Assembly: GCA_017410065.1 (NCBI GenBank)
Contig: JAFQRL010000012.1
Location: 124,001-188,000 of the forward strand
DNA length: 64,000 nt
Origin: Clostridia bacterium
GTDB lineage: Bacteria > Bacillota > Clostridia > Oscillospirales > CAG-272
Direction of reading: 5' to 3'
Shown here: piece by piece, positions 44,615 through 53,734 of the stretch
Layout of the letters: every line of letters starts with the position of its first letter
Numbering within the stretch: position 1 is the stretch's first letter
Position numbers and translations under genes: made by a program
The notes under the pieces: model-generated
What the model was told of the DNA's origin: nothing
The model's database searches: none
The model's input: the letters and a program-made list of their open reading frames with translations, nothing else

Positions 44615-46729
44615 TTACTCTTCCGATTCGGTGTAGTTCCAGATAACGGTTTTGCCGCCATTCCAGTTTTCGGCGAAGCCCGCGCTGTTATCAGAGCCCT
44701 TCATATAAAGGGTGAGCTTACCGCAGTAAGAGAACGCGCCTGCCTCGATGTATTCGATAGAGGCGGGAATAACAAGCTTTTCAAGACCAGAGCAGTCGTA
44801 AAACGCCCACTTACCGATATGGGTGACTCCGTCGGGAAGTACAAGCTCCTTAAGCGAATCATCGCCCTGTAATGCATTCTGCTCAATAGTCTTAAGGCTT
44901 TTGGGAAGCACAATAGTGGAAAGCTTGGGGCAATCGCCGAGCACGTTGGGAGTGAGGACGGTTATGCCATCGGGGAAGGCGAAGCTTTCAAGAGACGAGC
45001 AGCTCTGGAAGCCCGAATTATCAATATACTCAAGGCGACTGTTCTCGCCAAAATCGACCTCGGTGAGTGCCGTGCAATAGCAGAATGCGCCGTCGCATAT
45101 GCCGATAAGCCCCTCGGGAAGGGTGATCTTCTCAATGGTAGAATTGCCGCCAAACGCATTGAAGGAGATGAACTTCGTGTTTTCCTTCGCTGTATATTCG
45201 GTTGCCGTGCCTGAAAATTTCACGAGGATCAAATCGGGGTTCGATTCGTTTCCAACGTAGTACGCGCCATACTCGTCAGCCTTCGCGTATGCGGGGTCGT
45301 TCTTTGCCGTGGTGTAAAATACGTCGCTTCCAAGATATTTGAGGCTGTTTGGAATAGAAATATTCGTAAGTCCCGTGCAGGAGCCGAACGCGCCGTCGCG
45401 TATTTCAATAACGCCCTCGGGAATAATAACGTTATCAAGCTTTCTGCAATTAAAGAAGGTATAGGTGTCTATAACCTTCAAGCCGCTTGGAATATTGATC
45501 TCTGTGAGCGAGCCGCAGGAGCAGAATGCTCTGTCCTTTATCCTCACAACACTCTCGGGAAGGGTGATCCTCTCAAGCTTGCTGAGAAGGAATGCCGCCT
45601 CGCCGATGCTCTTTGTGCCCTCAAGCACAGAAATTTCGGTGGCAACGCTTGCACAAGGATACATAATAAGCTCGCTTGTGTCGGTGCAGTAAAGCGCACC
45701 GCTGTCAACCTTGAAATGAGTGTTGCCCTCCGCAACGGTTATCTCGTTGAGATAAGATGCGTAATAGGTGACTCTCGTGCCGATATACTCAACCGATGCT
45801 CCGACCGCAAATCTCTGAAGCATAGTACATTCGTAGAACGCCTCGTCACCTATGTAGGTAACGCTATTCGGTATGTCGGCAAAGTTCAGGTTATATGCGT
45901 TCTTGAAGGCGGAGTCGCAGATGGCAAGAAGTCCCTCGGGGAGATTTACCTTTTTGAGACTTGTGCAAGATGAGAAGGCAATAGTTCCGATAACCTTGGT
46001 ATCGGGGTGAGGAGTGAATTCCTCGGCATTTGACGAGTAGACCACGAGAAAATAATAAGGATTATCCGCCGTGCCGATATAGCTTGCGCCGTCCAGCTTT
46101 GTGTATGAGATATTGTAGCATCCCTCAAATGCGTCGCTCAGGATCATTCTCGTGTCCGCGTGAATAGTCACGGAGTCGTTATATTCGCTTGTGCACCTTA
46201 TGAGAACCGAATAAGGATTTTCCTTGCTGCCGAGATAATATGCGCCGCAGTATTCCTCGTAAGCTATCTTGCCGCTTCCCAGAAATGCGTCCTTTGCGAT
46301 TTTGGCAACGCTTTCGGGAATGATAACGGTAACGAGCTTTGAGCAATTGGAAAATGCCTCGGCTCCGATGGTAACGACCGTGCTCGGTATAACGACCGCC
46401 TCTATCACAGAATCACCCTTGAAGGCTCCGTCGGCGATAGCGGTAACGGGCGCACCCTTATATTCGGATGCAATAAGAAGCTCGGTCTTTTCGCCGTCGG
46501 CTCCTATAACGGAGGCGTAGCTGCCGTCCTCGGAAAGCGCGTATATCACGCCGTCGGACTTCACAACGGGCTCGGGCTCGGGCTCGGGATCAGGCTCGGG
46601 ATCAGGCTCGGGCTTTGAGGTGTCGCCCGATGGGGTGCTCGGCGTTTGCTCCTCGCCGCAGGAAACGAGCGCGTAGGCGGCTGAAAGAAGCATAGCCAAA
46701 ATCAGCATCAGGGAAATCAGTCTTTTCAT
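44615..46729 (-). CDS. BspA-type leucine-rich-repeat lipoprotein
   Basis: This 704-residue surface protein has signal MKRLISLMLILAMLLSAAYA and lipobox LVSC. A short acidic Pro-Glu-Asp linker (PEPDPEPDPEPEPEP) spans roughly residues 42-56. The start of the folded part (VIYALSEDGSYASVIGADG) matches that of the larger BspA-like protein at 35393-38329 (VLYEISEDGTYVSVVGYTG), so the two are paralogs. LRR_5 repeats follow to near the end, closing with LYMKGSDNSAGFAENWNGG. GGAG lies 10 bases before the ATG. Role likely adhesion or glycan binding at the surface; ligand unknown. Confidence 0.92.
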   Translation of the reverse strand: MKRLISLMLILAMLLSAAYALVSCGEEQTPSTPSGDTSKPEPDPEPDPEPEPEPVVKSDGVIYALSEDGSYASVIGADGEKTELLIASEYKGAPVTAIADGAFKGDSVIEAVVIPSTVVTIGAEAFSNCSKLVTVIIPESVAKIAKDAFLGSGKIAYEEYCGAYYLGSKENPYSVLIRCTSEYNDSVTIHADTRMILSDAFEGCYNISYTKLDGASYIGTADNPYYFLVVYSSNAEEFTPHPDTKVIGTIAFSSCTSLKKVNLPEGLLAICDSAFKNAYNLNFADIPNSVTYIGDEAFYECTMLQRFAVGASVEYIGTRVTYYASYLNEITVAEGNTHFKVDSGALYCTDTSELIMYPCASVATEISVLEGTKSIGEAAFLLSKLERITLPESVVRIKDRAFCSCGSLTEINIPSGLKVIDTYTFFNCRKLDNVIIPEGVIEIRDGAFGSCTGLTNISIPNSLKYLGSDVFYTTAKNDPAYAKADEYGAYYVGNESNPDLILVKFSGTATEYTAKENTKFISFNAFGGNSTIEKITLPEGLIGICDGAFCYCTALTEVDFGENSRLEYIDNSGFQSCSSLESFAFPDGITVLTPNVLGDCPKLSTIVLPKSLKTIEQNALQGDDSLKELVLPDGVTHIGKWAFYDCSGLEKLVIPASIEYIEAGAFSYCGKLTLYMKGSDNSAGFAENWNGGKTVIWNYTESEE

Positions 46730-46852
46730 CGTAATAACTCCAAATTATGTTCTTTGTTTTGAGAGGGATAGTCCTCCCTCGGATATATTATACAACCGCC
46801 GAAAATAAAAGTCAATAAAAAACAAAAAAATATTAATTCATAAAAAATTATA

Positions 46853-46902
46853 ATAAAACGGTCCCCTTGCTCACCCAAGCTCGGGCTTGCACAGGGGACC
46901 GT
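46853..46902 (-). terminator. Terminator of the esterase operon
   Basis: ACGGTCCCCTTG (46858-46869) pairs with CAGGGGACCGT (46892-46902), with an inner CAAGC/GCTTG hairpin. On the minus strand TTTTATTATAATTTTTT follows the stem. It lies 12 bases after the alpha/beta hydrolase gene. Confidence 0.85.
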
Positions 46903-46913
46903 CATATTTAAAC

Positions 46914-47681
46914 TTATATAAGCTTCATATCGCAAAGGAATTTATAGACCCTTGCGCCGAAGATGCTGACACCGTTCTCATCGGTTAATTTGAGATATGC
47001 GGTATGCTTATAGCCCTCCATATATTCAAGGCGGACCTTCTCCATATCGTATTTGAGAGAACGAAGGGTCGCCATAAGGAGCATAGTTTCCTCATATCGG
47101 CAGGATATATCGTTGCTTGCCACAAAGATCTGTTGCGGAGGATATTCCGCCTCCTTACCAACGTGGTATATGGGAGCGCGCTCGTCAACTCTGCAGCTAT
47201 ACCTTGGTATGCCGTCCTCGCGGAGCACGTTGAAATGCACCGTGGGCTGACCCGCATCGTGAATATAAGCCTTTATATCCTGAGGCTTAATACCGTGTGC
47301 GCCGAGATATTTTTTGTCGTAGCAGAGAAGCATCGAAAGATGACCGCCCGCCGAGCTTCCGCCAACGAAAAGCTCTCCCGAGCCGCCGTATTCCGAAATG
47401 TGCGCCTTCGCAAAGGCGACAGCCGCCGCGCCGTCCTCAATATAATCGGGGAAGCGAGCGTTGGGATACATTCTGTAATTTGCCGAGATAAGACCTATTC
47501 CGTGGGAGACGAAGTATTCGCTGAGCACGGCAAATTCAGCTCCCGCCTTGTCGCAGTTTTCAAAGCCGCCGCCGTGGAAGAAAACGAGAGTGGGGAAGCC
47601 CTCGCCGTCAGGCAGATACATATCAAGCCTCTGCGCGGGCACTCCGCCGTCTACGTACTGTATATCAAAATATTTTCTCAT
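46914..47681 (-). CDS. Alpha/beta hydrolase (esterase/lipase-like)
   Basis: This 255-residue protein has the oxyanion motif HGGGF at residues 36-40 and the nucleophile elbow GGSSAGG at 107-113, with Ser110 as the likely nucleophile. This is the hormone-sensitive-lipase-like pattern seen in carbohydrate and xylan esterases. No signal peptide is seen. It is the last gene of a three-gene operon with a DUF4886 lipoprotein (15 bases upstream) and a PQ-loop protein. Deacylation of a sugar taken up by the cell is a reasonable inference. Confidence 0.88.
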   Translation of the reverse strand: MRKYFDIQYVDGGVPAQRLDMYLPDGEGFPTLVFFHGGGFENCDKAGAEFAVLSEYFVSHGIGLISANYRMYPNARFPDYIEDGAAAVAFAKAHISEYGGSGELFVGGSSAGGHLSMLLCYDKKYLGAHGIKPQDIKAYIHDAGQPTVHFNVLREDGIPRYSCRVDERAPIYHVGKEAEYPPQQIFVASNDISCRYEETMLLMATLRSLKYDMEKVRLEYMEGYKHTAYLKLTDENGVSIFGARVYKFLCDMKLI

Positions 47682-47696
47682 ATCACAGCACCTCGC

Positions 47697-49613
47697 TTAA
47701 GGCTTTTCGGTGTACTTTGAAGCCGTGATCTCAAAGGGATTTTCAAGAGCGTTCGTGATAGCCTCGCGAATAACGTCGATATTCGGCTCGATCTCGGTGA
47801 AGGGACGGGAGGATATCTCGTCTTTTGTGGGAATATAGCTGATATCGTTGATGTCGCCGCCCGTCAGATATGCGTAGAAGGTGAGAGCCACAGAATATCT
47901 GCCAACACCGTAGTTAAGATGACCCCAGTCGCGGTTGATATCTCCCGCCTTGCCGTTGCTTGCCGAGGTATCGAGATAAGAGGTACGAAGATTTTGAATA
48001 ACCGTTCCCGCAGGGATTATTCCGTCAATATTCTTGTTGCCAACGAAAAGCTTTTCGGTGAGAGCCGCAAGCTCCGCATAGTAGCCCGCCGTGTTTGTCT
48101 CGCCGTGTACCCAAGGCATATAATAGACGATCTTGCCGTTAGGGTTAGTCATATTTGCACGGATAGCCTCGCAAAGGTTATCGAGCTCGGAGTAATAGCT
48201 CTCCTTTGTGAGTGTGTCCATAGAATTGGGGCCCTGATAGAAGGTGATTATATCCCAATCCTCATTTGCCACGATCTTCTTATAATCAGCCTCAAGCTCT
48301 ACTCTGACGCCGTTGACCGTCTTGCTGTGAACGGAGAAGGTATTGCCTGTGGACTTATAAATATAATCGTTGTCGGGGTCGTCGTCAATATTGTGGTAAT
48401 GGTCGTTTATAGCCATAGAGCTCTCGCCCATATGACCGATAACTACGTTGATATAGCCCGCATCGTTGAGGATCTTCTCAAAGTATGCCATAGCGTCGTT
48501 GCCGTAGCTGTTGCCCATCATAAGTATCTTCATTGATTTAACCTTGATATCAGCCGTCTCAAGCTTGTTTTCACTTGCCATTTGTGCCGCCTCCTTTGCG
48601 ATCGAATAAATGCTTCTCTCCCTTTGGCTTTCAGCCTCGGGAGCAAATTTAAGCTCGGTAACGTCAAGTCCGAGTATCTCTGATGCCCAGAGCAGGGAAG
48701 CCGCGTATGCCGCGCCGTCGCCCGAGGTGCCGCCGAGAAGAATTCCGTCGTCAGTCCAGGTGTCGCCGAGAGAGGTCTCTCTCAGGCTCTGCACGGCAGT
48801 ACCGACAGGTACGATGCCGTCAACGTCGCTGTTTGATTGTATCTGCGAGGTTATAGCCGTAACGATGCTATTATACATCGCCGCCTGGTCTCCGTCAAAC
48901 TCCGCAAACGCCTCGTTTGCGCTATCCGATCTCAAAGCCCAGGTCATTCTCCATAGCAGCTTCATATTCGGGTTGGTTGCCGTCTCGCTTATGTACGAGA
49001 GCACGTCGGAGACGTTTGCGTATGAAGCGATAGAGCCGCCGAGAGGCACGCTCTGACCGATTGCAATAAAGTCCCACGCCTCGTCCGTGATTCCCGCCTC
49101 TATCGTTTGGGAATACTTATACACGGTCTCGCCGTTAGTATTCTTTGCGAAGGTGTAGGTCTTCTTCGCCGACCGGATATTCGTCCATTGGCTCTCAACG
49201 GTCGCGCCCTTGTTGTGATTGTGGTTTAAGGTCGCAATAAGATAATTCTCAATTCCCGCCGAGGAAAGTATCTCGTCAAGATAAGAGAGCTCAACGATAT
49301 TCGATGCGTCTCCGATAAAGAGGAGCTTAACGCTTTTCGTCTTTGAAATTACCTCTGTGTAGCTATCGCCGCACTCGGAGCAGGTGTAGGTCGCTTCGCC
49401 GTCGGTGAGGGCTGTGGGAGAGAGGGTCTCGGCTCTCTCGTATTTTCCGCTGTCGCAAGCGGTGCAGGCAAGAGGATCCTTTTCGGTGGGCTTATCCGAG
49501 CCTTGATTTCCGCCCGAGCCGCCATCCTCTCCGCAGGACACAAGAAGCATCGAAAGCGAAAGGATGAGAATAAATATAAACGCCGAAAGCTTTGAATGTA
49601 GGTTTTTCTTCAT
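47697..49613 (-). CDS. Lipoprotein with two DUF4886 (SGNH-like) domains
   Basis: This 638-residue protein has signal and lipobox LVSC at residues 24-27. A cysteine-paired segment CTAC...CSEC follows at 50-81. Two DUF4886-like halves come next. The C-terminal half (about 355-600) keeps GNSYGND, IGHMGESS, FYQGPNS and NRDWGHLNYGVGRY. The N-terminal half (about 95-320) reads FIGDASNIVEL, FIAIGQSVPLGG and GGTSGDGAAYAA, lacking the GNS serine and the Asp-His pair. It is therefore likely inactive, perhaps binding substrate. Located outside the membrane, it may deacylate glycans. Confidence 0.86.
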   Translation of the reverse strand: MKKNLHSKLSAFIFILILSLSMLLVSCGEDGGSGGNQGSDKPTEKDPLACTACDSGKYERAETLSPTALTDGEATYTCSECGDSYTEVISKTKSVKLLFIGDASNIVELSYLDEILSSAGIENYLIATLNHNHNKGATVESQWTNIRSAKKTYTFAKNTNGETVYKYSQTIEAGITDEAWDFIAIGQSVPLGGSIASYANVSDVLSYISETATNPNMKLLWRMTWALRSDSANEAFAEFDGDQAAMYNSIVTAITSQIQSNSDVDGIVPVGTAVQSLRETSLGDTWTDDGILLGGTSGDGAAYAASLLWASEILGLDVTELKFAPEAESQRERSIYSIAKEAAQMASENKLETADIKVKSMKILMMGNSYGNDAMAYFEKILNDAGYINVVIGHMGESSMAINDHYHNIDDDPDNDYIYKSTGNTFSVHSKTVNGVRVELEADYKKIVANEDWDIITFYQGPNSMDTLTKESYYSELDNLCEAIRANMTNPNGKIVYYMPWVHGETNTAGYYAELAALTEKLFVGNKNIDGIIPAGTVIQNLRTSYLDTSASNGKAGDINRDWGHLNYGVGRYSVALTFYAYLTGGDINDISYIPTKDEISSRPFTEIEPNIDVIREAITNALENPFEITASKYTEKP

Positions 49614-49630
49614 ATTTTTAAGCCCCCGTA

Positions 49631-49942
49631 TTATTTATCGCCAAGTGCCTTCTTATCAAGAAGGTGGTTTCTGTAATAGAGCACAAGATCCGTGCCGACC
49701 ATAATGAGGTTAAGGCAATAAACGGAGAGGGAGAGCCACTTCATAAACATCGTGGGATCAAAGGTGATAGCCTTCATAACAACGCCTGCTATGTAGCCGA
49801 AGAAAATAAGGCAAAGGAAGGTAAGGCTCTTGCCCTTGGTGGTTCTTGCCTTCCAGGATTTGATCACGTTGAAGGGCCAGGATGCGCCAAAGCTGACGAT
49901 CATAAGGACCTCAAGTATTTCTGCGAGAAGATGGGGTTCCAT
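49631..49942 (-). CDS. Small PQ-loop (SemiSWEET-like) membrane protein
   Basis: This 103-residue protein has about three membrane spans. The segment SFGASWPFNVIKSWKARTTKGKSL matches the PQ-loop pattern of SemiSWEET sugar transporters, with Pro in the first span and a short basic loop, across residues 18-41. Transport of a sugar is a family-based inference only. AAGGAG precedes the ATG. It is the first gene of the operon with the DUF4886 lipoprotein (17 bases) and the hydrolase. Confidence 0.72.
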   Translation of the reverse strand: MEPHLLAEILEVLMIVSFGASWPFNVIKSWKARTTKGKSLTFLCLIFFGYIAGVVMKAITFDPTMFMKWLSLSVYCLNLIMVGTDLVLYYRNHLLDKKALGDK

Positions 49943-50048
49943 AAAAAATACTCCTTAATAATTATTGATAATTCAATTATACATCCAATTCACTCCATTG
50001 TAAATAACCAAATAAAATATATTTGCTATAACTTTTTTTGTATAGTCC

Positions 50049-50077
50049 TTGACAGAGTATAAAACATCTGCTAAAAT
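50049..50077 (+). promoter_or_regulatory. Promoter of the lysR-serine dehydratase operon
   Basis: TTGACA (50049-50054) and TAAAAT (50072-50077) are 17 bases apart. AAAGGAGG lies just before the ATG at 50104. Confidence 0.75.
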
Positions 50078-50103
50078 ATAAGATGTGAAGAAAGGAGGGT
50101 TAT

Positions 50104-50976
50104 ATGGAGCTTTTACAGTTGAAATATTTCTGCGATGCCGCCGAGTGCGAGAATTTCTCCAGAACGGCGGAGAAATACAGAGTTCCAACCTCAAATATCT
50201 CTCAGACCGTCAAGCGGCTTGAGGCAGAGCTCGGCGTTAAGCTTTTCAGGAGGACGGCAAACAGGATATCCCTCTCGGATGAGGGAAGAGTGTTCTACGA
50301 CGGCGCAAAGCGCGCCCTTTCTTCGCTGGACGGTGCTATACGCAGCCTCTCGGATAGAGACGGCGAGGTGCTTGGAGAGATCAAGCTTCTCATAAGGACT
50401 CACAGGCGCACCACGACCCTTGCGATAGAACGCTTCAAAAACGCATATCCAAAGGTGCAGATCAGCATAAATCACGACACGGGTGCCGTCTATTCCGACT
50501 ATAACTTCATTATTTCGGACGGAACAGAGCAAAAGGAGCAATACACAAGAGAGCTTCTTTTAACCGAAAAAATGGTGCTTGCCGTTGAAAAAAATCACCC
50601 TCTCGCGGCAAAGCGGCGCGTGAGCTTATCGGAGCTTTCGGAGGAGAGCTTCATTTCAATGACGCAAAGCGCAAGGCTCTCCGAGCTTGCGGTCGCCCTA
50701 TGTCGGACGGCGGGCTTTGTGCCAAAGGTGATAATCAGCGCGGAGGACCCGTACTACGTGAGAAAATACGTTGAGATGGGGCTCGGCATCGCCATAGTGC
50801 CCGAGATATCCTGGCGAGGACTTTTCTCGGAAAACACAGTATTCATTGATATTGGAGAGCATTACAGAAACGTGTATCTCTATACATTTAATGATAAAGC
50901 ACCCTCGCGCAGTGAGCGCATTTTTGCGGATATGATAAGAGAGACCTTTATGGAGGAGGCAAAATACAAAAAATGA
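50104..50976 (+). CDS. LysR family transcriptional regulator
   Basis: This 290-residue protein has an N-terminal winged helix (LLQLKYFCDAAECENFSRTA, TSNISQTVKRLEAELGVKLF) and a two-lobed LysR substrate domain with ENHPLA-like KNHPLAAKRRVSL and GLGIAIVPE. It overlaps the serine dehydratase start by four bases (ATGA). Being cotranscribed with its presumed target is less usual than the divergent layout typical of LysR genes. The effector may be serine or a related amino acid; this is inference. Confidence 0.92.
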   Translation: MELLQLKYFCDAAECENFSRTAEKYRVPTSNISQTVKRLEAELGVKLFRRTANRISLSDEGRVFYDGAKRALSSLDGAIRSLSDRDGEVLGEIKLLIRTHRRTTTLAIERFKNAYPKVQISINHDTGAVYSDYNFIISDGTEQKEQYTRELLLTEKMVLAVEKNHPLAAKRRVSLSELSEESFISMTQSARLSELAVALCRTAGFVPKVIISAEDPYYVRKYVEMGLGIAIVPEISWRGLFSENTVFIDIGEHYRNVYLYTFNDKAPSRSERIFADMIRETFMEEAKYKK

Positions 50977-52190
50977 GATCGATAAGGGATATATATAAAA
51001 TAGGTAAGGGCCCCTCAAGCTCTCACACTATGGGTCCCGCAAAGGCAATGAGCATCTACGTCTCGGAAAACCCCGATGCGGATAGCTATGAGGTCATCCT
51101 CTACGGCTCGCTTGCAGACACAGGCCGCGGCCACGGCACCGATAAGGCGATAGAAAGCGTTGCGGGAAAGCCTGTAAAAATTATTTTCAATAAAGAAAAA
51201 AAGGATCTGCCTCACGAGAATACGATGGATATATATTCCGTGAGAGGTGGCGTTCGCTCGGAGGGTTATATGCGCGTGATGAGCGTTGGCGGCGGAGATA
51301 TAGAGATCGAGGGCAGGGAGGCATCTGCCTGTGAATCCATATATCCCGAAAGCACCTTTGCAGAGATCTCCGCATATTGCAAGAGTCACGGCATCCGTCT
51401 CTCGGATTACGTTATAATGCGGGAGGGCGAGGACATCCTCACCTTCCTCTATACAGTTTGGGAAACGATGGAAAATGCGATCCACGACGGTCTCACCACC
51501 TCCGGCATACTCCCGGGCGGCCTTGAGGTTGAAAGAAAGGCGCAGCATCTCTTTAATCAGAGACATATGGACGAGTCCCCCACCACCAGGGAAAACAGAA
51601 TTGTATGCGCTTATGCATACGCCGTCAGCGAGCAGAACGCGGATAACGGCACTATTGTCACCGCTCCCACCTGCGGTGCTTGCGCAGTGCTTCCCTCGGT
51701 GCTCAAATATATGCAGGAAAAGCACGGCTTCAAGGATGCCGAAATATTCAGAGCTCTCGCGGTTGCGGGACTCATCGGCACTCTCGTTAAGAAAAACGCA
51801 TCCATAAGCGGAGCGGAGTGCGGCTGTCAGGCGGAGATCGGAACCGCCTGCTCTATGGCGTCTGCGGCTCTTGCGGAGCTTTTTGAAATGGGAATCGATC
51901 AGATCGAATATGCCGCGGAAATAGCCTTTGAGCATCACCTCGGCCTCACCTGCGACCCCATCTGCGGACTTGTCCAGATACCCTGTATTGAGAGAAACGC
52001 CGTGGCGGCAATGCGAGCTATCAATGCCGTGAGCCTTGCAAACTTCCTCTCGGGCTCAAGAAAAATCTCTCTTGATATGGTCATCACTACGATGTACGAA
52101 ACGGGCAAGGACCTGTCTAACCATTACCGCGAGACCTCCATCGGAGGACTTGCAAAGCTTTACGGAAGGGGAGAGCAAAACGATGGATAA
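50973..52190 (+). CDS. sdaA: L-serine ammonia-lyase, iron-sulfur-dependent
   Basis: This 405-residue enzyme deaminates L-serine to pyruvate using an oxygen-sensitive [4Fe-4S] cluster. It is a single chain with beta part first (GPSSSHTMGPAKAM, GSLADTGRGHGTDKA) and alpha part after (TAPTCGACAVLPSVLKYMQ, ECGCQAEIGTACSMASAA, GLTCDPICGLVQIPCIERNA). The cysteines for the cluster are all visible. Many Bacillota split this into two subunits, so the fused form is the SdaA type. It ends eight bases into the DUF896 gene. Confidence 0.95.
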   Translation: MRSIRDIYKIGKGPSSSHTMGPAKAMSIYVSENPDADSYEVILYGSLADTGRGHGTDKAIESVAGKPVKIIFNKEKKDLPHENTMDIYSVRGGVRSEGYMRVMSVGGGDIEIEGREASACESIYPESTFAEISAYCKSHGIRLSDYVIMREGEDILTFLYTVWETMENAIHDGLTTSGILPGGLEVERKAQHLFNQRHMDESPTTRENRIVCAYAYAVSEQNADNGTIVTAPTCGACAVLPSVLKYMQEKHGFKDAEIFRALAVAGLIGTLVKKNASISGAECGCQAEIGTACSMASAALAELFEMGIDQIEYAAEIAFEHHLGLTCDPICGLVQIPCIERNAVAAMRAINAVSLANFLSGSRKISLDMVITTMYETGKDLSNHYRETSIGGLAKLYGRGEQNDG

Positions 52191-52341
52191 GGCAAAGATC
52201 GATAGGATAAATGAGCTTGGCAGAATAGCCAAGGAAAGAGAGCTCACCGAGGAGGAGGCGCTGGAGCGCGCAGAGCTAAGGGCAGAATATCTTGCCCATT
52301 TCAGAGCCACCCTCAGAGGCGAAGTGAAGGAGGAAAAATAA
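52183..52341 (+). CDS. DUF896 (YnzC-like) small protein
   Basis: This 52-residue protein starts at the ATG at 52183, overlapping the serine dehydratase stop by eight bases. The sequence KIDRINELGRIAKERELTEE followed by ERAELRAEYLAHFR is the DUF896 signature, a short helical protein common in Bacillota. Function is unknown; links to the SOS response are reported for some members. Translational coupling with the upstream gene is likely. Confidence 0.9.
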   Translation: MDKAKIDRINELGRIAKERELTEEEALERAELRAEYLAHFRATLRGEVKEEK

Positions 52342-52839
52342 ATGGATAATTGCTCAATTTGCGCAAAGGAAATAACCAACGAAAACGCACCAATTCTCAC
52401 AATGGGCGGCTATGGCATACCGAGATACATTTGCGACGAATGTGCCGCGCAAATAGATGTTGCCACCGAATCCGAGAATCCCGACGAGATCGCCGAGGCT
52501 GTGGAGTCCCTTGGCAAGAAGCTCAGCTCCTTCGATCACGACGGTGCGACCTACGAAACCTTAACCGAAATACTCTATTCCTCCGCTAAAAAATGCAAGG
52601 AAATAAGAGAAGGAACCTACGTTAAAAGCGATGAGGATACCCAAGACGAGCCCGATTGTGAGCTTCTTGATGATATCCCCGAGGAAATGAAGGAGAGCGA
52701 GGAGGATAAGCTCCTCGATGAAAAGGAAGACAAGAAGAATAAAAAGCTTGAAAAGATCCTCAATTGGGTCTCTGCGATAATCTTCGGAGCCATCGGCGCT
52801 TTCTTTATCTATCGTCTCTTGGATCTTTTCCTTTTCTGA
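52342..52839 (+). CDS. Zinc-ribbon protein with C-terminal membrane anchor, unknown function
   Basis: I do not recognise this 165-residue protein. It starts with CSIC (residues 4-7) and CDEC (31-34), a likely zinc site. A helical part runs to about 95. A very acidic region follows (about 95-130) and then a basic stretch DKKNKKLEK. A single membrane span lies near 143-163. It begins directly after the DUF896 stop codon. A terminator follows at 52867-52918. Confidence 0.75.
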   Translation: MDNCSICAKEITNENAPILTMGGYGIPRYICDECAAQIDVATESENPDEIAEAVESLGKKLSSFDHDGATYETLTEILYSSAKKCKEIREGTYVKSDEDTQDEPDCELLDDIPEEMKESEEDKLLDEKEDKKNKKLEKILNWVSAIIFGAIGAFFIYRLLDLFLF

Positions 52840-52866
52840 CAGCAAATCCTAAAAGAAAAAAACAAC

Positions 52867-52918
52867 AAAAAGAGCTTTACATCCGCACCGAGGCTCGGGC
52901 GAGTGCAAAGCTCTTTTT
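52867..52918. terminator. Bidirectional terminator
   Basis: AAAAAGAGCTTT (52867-52878) and AAAGCTCTTTTT (52907-52918) form a 12-bp stem. The T-run on either strand can end transcription from both sides of this convergent junction. Confidence 0.85.
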
Positions 52919-52966
52919 ATTGTGAAATTAAGGAATTATGTAAACTAAACTAGACAAAATCCTAAA

Positions 52967-53698
52967 TTAATACTTGATCTTTCTATCTTCCTTGAAGTGA
53001 CGGCAGAAGATCGCAATACCGATGATGAGACCGATAACAGCGAATACACCGAGAGCAACCCAGGATACCCAAGTGATAGCACCGAAGGTTACGGTGAGAC
53101 CTGCGATCGCGCCTGCGATGAGCATACCGAGAATGCAGGTGATGAAGAGATAGATCTTCTTGAAGAAGGCAAAGAGAAGGACGAGAACAAGAATTCCCGC
53201 AAGAGCGCCTGCGATAAGAGCACCGATACCGGGGGTGGTGCCTGCAATAAGGGACGCGGTAATGCTAACGCCGTTGATAGCACTTCCGAGAAGCTCAAAT
53301 ACAACGAATCCGGCGCCGAGAGCTGTGATGAATCTTGCGCAGGAATAGAAGAGAAGAGCACCGAGAAGGGCTGCTGCAAGAGCGATGATGCCGTAGAGGG
53401 AAATAACCTCGGCAACAACGGGCTCAAGAGTTGTGAATGTCTGAAGAAGGGTGATGGCGAGCATACCGAAGGTCACCGCGCCTCCAACAGCACACATAGG
53501 CTTGTAGAGCTTATAGCCCCAGAAGGCTAAGAAAGCGAGAGCTGCTATGATAGCGATCGAAACGTAGGGAGCAGCGTTAAGAAGAACGGAGAGTGCCTGA
53601 GGGATCTCGGTCCAACTAACCGCGCCGCTGAAGATGCTTGCGATAGCTTCCATAATCAGCAAAGGCAATGCGAGTATTTTTTCAATCATCTGTTCCAT
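52967..53698 (-). CDS. Polytopic membrane protein of unknown function
   Basis: This 243-residue protein has about seven hydrophobic spans and a short charged tail (CRHFKEDRKIKY). The segment FWGYKLYKPMCAVGGAVTFGML has a GYKL plus glycine pattern faintly like the DUF4203/TMEM198 group; this is weak. AAGGAG precedes the ATG. It starts 36 bases after the hom stop and may be read from the hom promoter. Confidence 0.75.
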   Translation of the reverse strand: MEQMIEKILALPLLIMEAIASIFSGAVSWTEIPQALSVLLNAAPYVSIAIIAALAFLAFWGYKLYKPMCAVGGAVTFGMLAITLLQTFTTLEPVVAEVISLYGIIALAAALLGALLFYSCARFITALGAGFVVFELLGSAINGVSITASLIAGTTPGIGALIAGALAGILVLVLLFAFFKKIYLFITCILGMLIAGAIAGLTVTFGAITWVSWVALGVFAVIGLIIGIAIFCRHFKEDRKIKY

Positions 53699-53734
53699 AA
53701 TTTGGAGTCTCCTTATATGTTATTTTTTTAAAAA

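Noticed and set aside
46560..46615. Repetitive GGCTCGGGATCAGG-type DNA
   Set aside because: It encodes the Pro-Glu/Asp linker of the LRR lipoprotein and needs no separate explanation.
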